In this document: one piece after another, positions 1 to 5,792 of the stretch
Layout of the letters: each line of letters begins with the position of its first letter
Position numbering within the stretch: position 1 is the stretch's first letter
Source: Verrucomicrobiota bacterium
Lineage (GTDB): Bacteria > Verrucomicrobiota > Verrucomicrobiae > Limisphaerales > UBA11358
Assembly: GCA_014860005.1 (NCBI GenBank)
Contig: JACZKP010000032.1
Span: 1-24,059 of the forward strand
DNA length: 24,059 bases
Direction of reading: 5' to 3'
Program-made: the position numbers and the translations under genes
The notes under the pieces: generated by a model
Database searches by the model: none
What the model saw: the letters and a program-made list of their open reading frames with translations, nothing else
Told to the model about the DNA's origin: nothing

Positions 1-457
1 CGGAACAGCCACCGCCGAGGATTACCACATCAGGCAAACTGGTCGAATGAGCCTCTGTAGTGCAGACCTTTTTGATCGCTGGATTGGATGCCAACCACTT
101 GCGTCATCATTCCACCCTGAATAGCGGAAGTCGGGCTAACCCCCAAAGGATTGGAAAGGACTGAGGCGCGGAGTTGCGGTCGCCTGGTTTGAGCGGTGGG
201 TCGCGCCGAACGTCCTTTCATCCGGCTTGCCCCGTGGGAAAGAATGCGTTGCGCCAGCGCCGGGAGGGAAAACCGGTGGTTCGCAGCCATCTGGCCATCA
301 TCTCCTTTCGAGAGTTTTCCCACGGGGTGAATTGAACCCGCCCCGTAAAAGCCTGCGGCTCACGGGGCAGGCCCGTCGAGTTTGCGAAAGCCGTCCGCCC
401 CGCCGGTATCTCCTTTGCCCTTTGCTTTTGATTTCCGGCGCCGCGGCACCGACGCGC
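1..457. other. Gene-free region holding inverted repeats
   Basis: I see no convincing gene here; the open frames are low-complexity and read like shadows. It holds a 12-bp perfect inverted repeat, CCCCGTGGGAAA at 230-241 and its complement at 316-327, 74 bp apart. A second hairpin has arms GCCCCGT at 340-346 and ACGGGGC at 362-368. Both lie downstream of the minus-strand redox gene ending at 458. They could end or stabilise its transcript, but neither is followed by a T-tract, so I do not call a terminator. Confidence 0.5.
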
Positions 458-2158
458 TCAAGACTGTGTCGGCATCCGATCCTTGAACACCAGTGCCCCC
501 GTCGGACAATGCTCCACGCACTCCGCGGCAACCTTCTGCAAGCCTTCCTCGATGGAACGATCAAACGGCGCGGCCATGCGCACATCAAATCCGCGCCCGA
601 TAAATGTCAACCCCAGCGGCTCGGCCGCCATCTCGGCCAGCTTCACGCAGATGCCGCACACAATGCACTTGCCCGGTTCAAAAATGATCCCGCCGGGCTG
701 TGTCTGCTGTTCAAACTTCTTCCGCTCCGACCGGAAGCGATTCGCATCCGCACCATAGACTTGCGCCCAATGTTGAAACACGCAGTTGCCCGAGGAGCGG
801 CAATCGCAATGCAGGCAGCGCGAGGATTCCAAGGCTGCTTCGGAGCGGTTGTGACCCAGGCAGCGGTCGCACGGAGATACTTTCCCGGCATTGCTCGCGT
901 GCCGCAAGAAGTCGCGCACCTCGCCGGGATCGAGCCGGCCCATCACGCTCGAAAACGCCTTCTCCGGCCGGCGCGGCGCCCGGCCCAGCAGATGCAGATG
1001 CACGCACTCCGCCACGGCGCGGCCTTCGGTCATTGCTTTGACCAGTTGCTTCACCGGCTTTACCGCGCTGCCCGCGGCGAACACGCCGGTCACACTGGTG
1101 CGGCCGGTGTTCGGGTCAGCCTCAATGCCGAGCGGGCCGAGTGTCACACCCAGTTTAGGCATTTCGCGCGAAGCGATTTCGCCAACCGTCAACAACACCG
1201 CATCAAAACCGCGCAACAATCCTTCGAGACTCAAGTCGCGGCCCAGTTCCACGCCGGACTTGAACTGAATGCCGAGCCGTGCCAGTTGCGCCAGTTCCGC
1301 GTCGAGCACAGCGCGTGGCAGTTGTTCCTCGGTGGTGTTGGTGCGCAACGTGCCGCCGCCTTCCGGTCGGCGATCCGCCACCGTCACCGCGTGACCTTCA
1401 CGGGCCAGGTAATGCGCTGCCGCCAGTCCGGCCGGGCCGGCGCCGATGATGGCCACGGATTTGGCGCTGGCCGGTTTGCGTGGAGGAACATAGGGCGGGC
1501 GTGCAGATGTATCTGATGAGATTTTGGCAGGTTCGTCGGTTTTCCCCTCACCCCGACCCTCTCCCAGCGGGAGAGGGTCGGGGTGAGGGAGAACGGAACG
1601 ACTTTCACGCTTTGCCTCGCCGAATCCCAAATCCCAATCTGCGACAAACTTCTCCATGTCGCGAATGGCGGCCGGATCATCCAGGGAATTCCGCCGGCAA
1701 CCTTGCTCGCACGGATGATGACACAACCGACCCAGCACCGCCGGCAGGGCCAGCGCCTGCCGCACGCCCATCGCGGCTTCGTGAATCCGGCCCGCTTGGA
1801 CGTGTCGCAGCATCACGGGGACATTCAGTTGCAACGGACACAACCGGTGACACGGCGAGAGACAATCCCCCACATGATCACTGAACAACAACTCCAGCGC
1901 CGTGCGCCGTGCCTCGTGGACTTCCTCGGTTTCGCTTTCAATCACCATGCCCGGCGTCGCTTTCGTACCGCACGACGGCACGAGCTTGCCATTGGTTTTT
2001 ACCAGACAAACCTGACAGGTGTTCAGCGGCCCGCACTTCTCCAGATAACAAAGCGTCGGAATCTCCATGCCGATTTTGCGCGCCGCCGCCAGCACGCTCT
2101 CGCCCGGCTGAACCTCAACCGGGCGGCCGTCAATGGTGATGGTGAATGGCGTGCTCAA
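458..2158 (-). CDS. 2Fe-2S / GltD-like FAD / 4Fe-4S redox protein
   Basis: Probable cytoplasmic electron-transfer subunit partnering the NuoEF-like protein encoded 67 bp upstream. Residues 1-80 form a NuoG/HydA-type 2Fe-2S domain (C37, C48, C51, C63). Residues 95-155 resemble the GltD N-terminal Fe-S region (C99, C103, C107, C146, C150, C154). Residues 235-270 carry the FAD-binding GAGPAG motif, and TSVTGVFAAGSA near 354-365 matches the second FAD contact. Cysteine clusters follow at 430-459, then CIVCGIC (498-504) with C547 and C551. Two oddities: the second, NAD(P)H-binding Rossmann domain expected between the two FAD motifs is missing, and residues about 188-206 (PHPDPLPLGEGRGEG) are a translated palindromic repeat in the linker. 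The start is TTG, supported by a Shine-Dalgarno sequence. The family assignment is good; the reaction is unknown. Confidence 0.88.
   Translation of the reverse strand: MSTPFTITIDGRPVEVQPGESVLAAARKIGMEIPTLCYLEKCGPLNTCQVCLVKTNGKLVPSCGTKATPGMVIESETEEVHEARRTALELLFSDHVGDCLSPCHRLCPLQLNVPVMLRHVQAGRIHEAAMGVRQALALPAVLGRLCHHPCEQGCRRNSLDDPAAIRDMEKFVADWDLGFGEAKRESRSVLPHPDPLPLGEGRGEGKTDEPAKISSDTSARPPYVPPRKPASAKSVAIIGAGPAGLAAAHYLAREGHAVTVADRRPEGGGTLRTNTTEEQLPRAVLDAELAQLARLGIQFKSGVELGRDLSLEGLLRGFDAVLLTVGEIASREMPKLGVTLGPLGIEADPNTGRTSVTGVFAAGSAVKPVKQLVKAMTEGRAVAECVHLHLLGRAPRRPEKAFSSVMGRLDPGEVRDFLRHASNAGKVSPCDRCLGHNRSEAALESSRCLHCDCRSSGNCVFQHWAQVYGADANRFRSERKKFEQQTQPGGIIFEPGKCIVCGICVKLAEMAAEPLGLTFIGRGFDVRMAAPFDRSIEEGLQKVAAECVEHCPTGALVFKDRMPTQS
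1545..1589. repeat. Type A palindrome, short form, inside a CDS
   Basis: A perfect 21-bp inverted repeat (arms 1545-1565 and 1569-1589) with a 3-base loop. The arms are variants of CCCTCACCCCGACCCTCTCC. It is read in frame on the minus strand within the linker of the FAD/Fe-S protein. Longer forms of the same type occur at 3658-3784 and 7871-8020. Confidence 0.95.
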
Positions 2159-2166
2159 AGCGCGAA

Positions 2167-2173
2167 CTCTCCC
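2167..2173 (-). promoter_or_regulatory. Shine-Dalgarno deciding a TTG start
   Basis: GGGAGAG on the minus strand lies 8 bases before the TTG at 2158. There is no in-frame ATG at the start of the 2Fe-2S domain, and the nearby ATG around 2180 is out of frame. TTG is therefore the best start. Confidence 0.65.
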
Positions 2174-2190
2174 GGCTCATGAGCCATCGC

Positions 2191-2219
2191 GATTGGGTAA
2201 TTGGGTGATTGGGTAATTC
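2191..2219. repeat. Short tandem repeat between two redox genes
   Basis: About three imperfect copies of a TTGGGTAA/TTGGGTGA unit fill the gap between the NuoEF-like stop and the next gene's ribosome-binding site. They carry no open frame of their own. They could be slippage-prone sequence; no function is visible. Confidence 0.7.
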
Positions 2220-2225
2220 GGTATT

Positions 2226-4814
2226 TCATCCCACCTCCACCGCGTTGTGCGGACACACCTGCCGGCAGGTGTCACACCGCGTGCATTTCGCGTCGTCAAT
2301 CACGTGCTGCGCGTAAGGCGTCATCGGTATAGCGTCCACCGGACAATGCTGCGCGCAGATCGTGCAGCCGGTGCAATCCCGATTGATCGTGTAGTGAACC
2401 AGGGCGGTGCATTTCTTCGCCGGACAACGGCCCTGCAAGTGCGCTTCGTATTCATCGCGGAAATAGCGCAGCGTCGTGAGCACGGGGTTGGGCGCCGTCT
2501 TGCCGAGCCCGCACAAGCTGCCCGCGCCAACCTGCACGGCCAGACGTTCCAATTCGGCCAGATGCTGGCGCGTCGCCTTGCCATTGCAGAGACGTTCGAG
2601 AATATCGAGCATCCGTTTCGTGCCAATGCGGCAGAACGTGCATTTGCCGCACGATTGATCCTGCGTGAACTGCAGGAAGTAACGCGCGATATCCACCATG
2701 CACGTTGAGTCATCGAGCACCACCAATCCGCCGCTGCCCATAATCGCGCCCACGTCGCGCAATGATTCAAAATCCACCGGCGTATCCGCCAGTCGCGCCG
2801 GCACGCAACCTCCGCTGGGCCCGCCGATTTGCACGGCCTTGAAGCGCCGCCCCTCGCCCGCGCCGCCGCCGATTTCCTCGACGATTTCGCGAATCGTCGT
2901 GCCCATGGGAACTTCGATAAGCCCGCCGCGCCGGATTTTTCCCGCGAGCGCAAAGACTTTCGTCCCCTTGCTCTTCGCGGTGCCGATGGCCGCAAATTTC
3001 TCGGCGCCATGACGAATGATCCACGGCACCATGGCGAGTGTCTCGACGTTATTGATGAGCGTGGGCTTGCCCCAAAGCCCCTCCTGCGCGGGAAACGGCG
3101 GGCGCAATTTCGGCATGCCGCGCTGGCCTTCGATCGAAGCAATCAACGCCGTTTCTTCGCCGCAAACGAACGCGCCGGCGCCTTCGAATACGGAGAGTTT
3201 GAATGGTGTAGCGGCACGGGCGTCCCGCCCGTTCGTTTCTGCGCCGGTTCGGACGGGCGGGACGCCCGTGCCACCAAGCCACCCGCGCTGCTCCAGTTGC
3301 GCGATGGCCGCGCGCACGCGCTTCACCGCCAGCGGATATTCATGGCGAATATAGAAAATCCCTTCACGTGCCCCGACTGCCACCGCCGCAATCATCAAGC
3401 CTTCAATCACGCGGAACGGAAACGATTCCAGAATCATCCGGTCCATGAACGCGCCCGGATCGCCCTCGTCACCGTTGCAGATGACGTATTTGGTGTCACT
3501 GCTCTGCTGTGAGACAACACGCCATTTTTGTCCCGAAGGAAATCCCGCGCCGCCGCGCCCGCGCAAGCCGGACTTTTCGATGGCCGAGATGATTTCATCT
3601 CTTGTAGCAGCGGACGTCCGTCCGCTCTGACTGACTTCGGGTTTGTTTCGACGCTCGCCCTCACCCCGGCCCTCTCCCCCGGGGAGAGGGGAAAGCAGTT
3701 GATCGCGTTCAAGTTTCCGTGAGGCATTCGAGCCGCTGGCCGCTGCCGTTTCGCCGGAGCTCAGGGAGAGGGCCGGGGTGAGGGGGAACGCCGCATCTCC
3801 AAGGCATTTCACCAACGCTTGAAATCCTCCATTCGCGATATACTCATCCAAATCCAGCGGATCGAGCTTGCCGAAATGTTCGGTGGCGATGTGAACCTGC
3901 TTGTCCAGAAAGGCGCGCACGCTGGGATCACGCTTGCTCATCGAGAAACGCTGCACGCCGCGTTGCTCACCGGGGTCATCCAACAACAACCCATCCAGCA
4001 CACGCGTCCAGAAGCGACTCACGCGATGTGCCAGGCCGCGCGGTTTGAAATGCCGCTGCACCAGCGCCCGTGCCTGGGCCGCTGTCAGGTCGGAGTAAAA
4101 CGTGCCCGGCTTGCCCGCTTCCGCGACCTCAATCATCGGCGTGCGATGGCACATGCCCACGCAACCGGTACGCTTCACCAGCACGTTCGCGCCCGTGGCG
4201 ACCGCGCTTTCGTGCAGTGCGTGAAACAGCTTGTCGCTGCCCTTGGCCATGCAGCACGAACCGAGGCCCACGTGGATTTCCGCCATGCCGCCGTTGCCGT
4301 GATGCGGACGGAGTTCCTCAGTGGACTGAACCGTCTTTGCTTCCCGCTGCAATTCCAAAAACTCGCGTAATGCTTCCGGCACGCGTTCGGCGGTGGAATG
4401 GCCAAACGTGCTTTCGCCGATTTTCACCACCGGCGCCAGCGTGCAGGTGCCGAGACAGGCGACCGATTCAATGGTGAACTGCCGGTCGTGATCCGTATCC
4501 GCGTGTTCTGGAATCTTCAAATGCCGCCGTAGCGCGTCTTCAATCCGCTCCGCGCCCCCGACGTGACACGCCGTGCCGCGACAGACGCGCACGATGTGCT
4601 GGCCGGTGGGTTCCATGCGGAACATGTCATAGAACGAGGCCACCCCGCTGATGGCTGCGGGCGTGATGTCAGTGGTTTCCGCCACGCGCCGCAATGCTTC
4701 TTCCGGCAAATAGCCGTAGCGCTCCTGCAATGTTTGCAGGATCGGGATCAGCGCCTCGGGCCTGCGCCCGCAACGCACCACGGCTTCATCGGCGTATGTG
4801 AGGTCAACGGGCAT
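2226..4814 (-). CDS. NuoE-NuoF fusion with extra ferredoxin domains
   Basis: A predicted NADH-oxidising diaphorase subunit (FMN plus Fe-S) of the type found in complex I, bifurcating hydrogenases and NAD-linked formate dehydrogenases. Residues 1-160 are NuoE-like with the 2Fe-2S ligands C78, C83, C120 and C124. Residues 176-255 are a second thioredoxin-like ferredoxin domain (C187, C218, C222). From about 290 the protein is NuoF-like: GLRGRGGAGFPSGQKW (417-432), NGDEGDPGAF (447-456), GAGAFVCGEETAL (545-557), and 4Fe-4S ligands C722, C725, C728, C768. Two ferredoxin-type clusters end it (C814/817/820/824 and C844/847/850/854). Residues about 344-405 and 515-537 are translated repeat DNA in loops. 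The open frame extends to 4991, but that extra part is repeat sequence, so I start at the ATG at 4814; its Shine-Dalgarno is weak. It probably forms an operon with the FAD/Fe-S gene downstream. Confidence 0.9.
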   Translation of the reverse strand: MPVDLTYADEAVVRCGRRPEALIPILQTLQERYGYLPEEALRRVAETTDITPAAISGVASFYDMFRMEPTGQHIVRVCRGTACHVGGAERIEDALRRHLKIPEHADTDHDRQFTIESVACLGTCTLAPVVKIGESTFGHSTAERVPEALREFLELQREAKTVQSTEELRPHHGNGGMAEIHVGLGSCCMAKGSDKLFHALHESAVATGANVLVKRTGCVGMCHRTPMIEVAEAGKPGTFYSDLTAAQARALVQRHFKPRGLAHRVSRFWTRVLDGLLLDDPGEQRGVQRFSMSKRDPSVRAFLDKQVHIATEHFGKLDPLDLDEYIANGGFQALVKCLGDAAFPLTPALSLSSGETAAASGSNASRKLERDQLLSPLPGGEGRGEGERRNKPEVSQSGRTSAATRDEIISAIEKSGLRGRGGAGFPSGQKWRVVSQQSSDTKYVICNGDEGDPGAFMDRMILESFPFRVIEGLMIAAVAVGAREGIFYIRHEYPLAVKRVRAAIAQLEQRGWLGGTGVPPVRTGAETNGRDARAATPFKLSVFEGAGAFVCGEETALIASIEGQRGMPKLRPPFPAQEGLWGKPTLINNVETLAMVPWIIRHGAEKFAAIGTAKSKGTKVFALAGKIRRGGLIEVPMGTTIREIVEEIGGGAGEGRRFKAVQIGGPSGGCVPARLADTPVDFESLRDVGAIMGSGGLVVLDDSTCMVDIARYFLQFTQDQSCGKCTFCRIGTKRMLDILERLCNGKATRQHLAELERLAVQVGAGSLCGLGKTAPNPVLTTLRYFRDEYEAHLQGRCPAKKCTALVHYTINRDCTGCTICAQHCPVDAIPMTPYAQHVIDDAKCTRCDTCRQVCPHNAVEVG
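3213..3272. repeat. Type E palindrome inside the NuoF loop
   Basis: A perfect 19-bp inverted repeat (3213-3231 and 3254-3272; arm GGCACGGGCGTCCCGCCCG) around a 22-base spacer. It is translated in frame as GGTGVPPV...GRDARA in the NuoF part, in the loop just before the conserved GAGAFVCGEETAL segment. Confidence 0.95.
3658..3784. repeat. Type A palindrome, long form, inside NuoF
   Basis: Two inverted half-sites, 3658-3691 and 3763-3784, are separated by a spacer of about 71 bp. The left half is itself a small hairpin (CCTCTCCCCC facing GGGGAGAGG). The whole block is in frame in the NuoEF-like gene and accounts for residues about 344-385. A separate small hairpin of another type, AGCGGAC / GTCCGCT at 3609-3626, adjoins it and extends the non-conserved stretch to about residue 405. 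Confidence 0.9.
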
Positions 4815-4855
4815 GGTTCGAAGTCCGAAGTCCGAAACGCGAAACCCGCGCTCGC

Positions 4856-5023
4856 GAAGCTTTGGAGTGCGCGGACTTGTCCGCGCTTTCCGCAGGCGAC
4901 TTGTCGCCGTCAAACGCGAGGGTGCGTCTAAACTTTTCCACGAGCCGCTGAACGCGGCTCTGCCTTGGCGACCAGTCGCCAAAGCAACCAAAGCGGTGAC
5001 AGGTCACCGCACTCCAAAGCTTC
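4856..5023. repeat. Type C element with terminal inverted repeats
   Basis: A 168-bp element bounded by a perfect 16-bp terminal inverted repeat, GAAGCTTTGGAGTGCG at 4856-4871 and its complement at 5008-5023. Inside are four small palindromes: GCGCGGACTTGTCCGCGC at 4869-4886, GGCGACTTGTCGCC at 4895-4908, GGCGACCAGTCGCC at 4967-4980 and one of 18 bp at 4993-5010. It has no coding capacity of its own and lies 42 bp upstream of the NuoEF-like start. A second full copy is at 10133-10297. The size and ends resemble a MITE; I see no clear target-site duplication. Confidence 0.92.
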
Positions 5024-5104
5024 GTTGTCCGACCAGTCGGTGTGTATGCGTTGGTTTTCAAGGTTGTGGGAGCGCCGGGCAAGGCGGCGCGTTGCCGGCC
5101 ACTG

Positions 5105-5160
5105 GCTTTGGAGTGCGCGGACCTGTCCGCGCTTTCCGCAGGCGACTTGTCGCCGTCAAA
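5105..5160. repeat. Type C half element
   Basis: This matches the left half of the 4856-5023 element (GCTTTGGAGTGCGCGG, then the two palindromes GCGGACCTGTCCGC and GGCGACTTGTCGCC) and stops before the right half. It is either a truncated copy or a solo half-site. Confidence 0.9.
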
Positions 5161-5308
5161 TGCCAACGGGCGCGTGACTTGGCTATAGCGCTTCCTTTTC
5201 ATTACCCACAATCTGGGAGCGAGAATCTGCGAATCCCAAAGGGATTCCGACCCAAAGGCCAGGGTTGCGAGGAACGCGCTACCCTGGGTTAGCCCGCGGG
5301 TGGAATCC

Positions 5309-5367
5309 CAACCCTGACGGGGTTGCGGCCTGACGTGGAGCAGCGGGACACAACCCCGTTGGGGTTG
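5309..5367. repeat. CAACCCC palindromic repeat cluster
   Basis: Two short palindromes, 5309-5325 (CAACCCTGACGGGGTTG) and 5351-5367 (CAACCCCGTTGGGGTTG), lie 25 bp apart. Further repeat-like sequence at about 5235-5305 precedes them, including GAATCCCAAAGGGATTCC. No gene is visible from 5024 to 5469. Confidence 0.75.
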
Positions 5368-5469
5368 AACCTCCTGCGGGCACATTCCCCGATCCGCATT
5401 ATTTCTGGCTTGAGTTGTCTCGCAATCAGATTTTCCATTTTGCTCGGAAATGCGAACTGAACCCAACGC

Positions 5470-5742
5470 ATGAAATCGCCGCGCGAAAAAGCCTTTCTTC
5501 CACGCCGTGTCAAGCGAGCGGCGATGTGGCTGGCAATATGTCTGCCCCTGTATGTCCTCAGCACTGGCCCCGTCGCTTGGGCAACAAACGATGGGCTTCA
5601 CCCGCGATACCTGCCCGAGGAGGTAAACTTGATTTACTTGCCGCTCGCGCCTTTGATGCGCATTGAGTGGATCAACCGGGCTTTCTATTTCTACACGGCG
5701 ATCCTCTGGGGTGGTTTTCCCGCTGGCTACACGACGCTCTAG
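5470..5742 (+). CDS. Small membrane protein, unknown function
   Basis: A 90-residue protein with a basic start (MKSPREKAFLPRRVKR), a hydrophobic segment at about 17-37 and a second aromatic, hydrophobic stretch at about 70-85 (NRAFYFYTAILWGG). The composition is that of a real membrane protein rather than a shadow frame, and the opposite-strand frame at the same place is much less protein-like. It is alone on the plus strand and convergent with the propeller gene ending at 5793. There is no clear Shine-Dalgarno sequence. I do not recognise the family. Confidence 0.6.
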   Translation: MKSPREKAFLPRRVKRAAMWLAICLPLYVLSTGPVAWATNDGLHPRYLPEEVNLIYLPLAPLMRIEWINRAFYFYTAILWGGFPAGYTTL

Positions 5743-5792
5743 CTTCACGCCGTGGCGTCCCAGTCGCTCGATTCCGATTTTACGCGTGGTTT

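Noticed and set aside
230..368. Rho-independent terminator after the FAD/Fe-S gene
   Set aside because: The hairpins are strong but lie 90-230 bp past the stop and lack a T-tract on the minus strand.
227..1516. Plus-strand open frame of 429 codons
   Set aside because: It lies opposite the 2Fe-2S/FAD/4Fe-4S gene, is rich in Arg, His and Ala with no family features, and runs through the repeat at 1545's neighbourhood. It is a GC-rich shadow.
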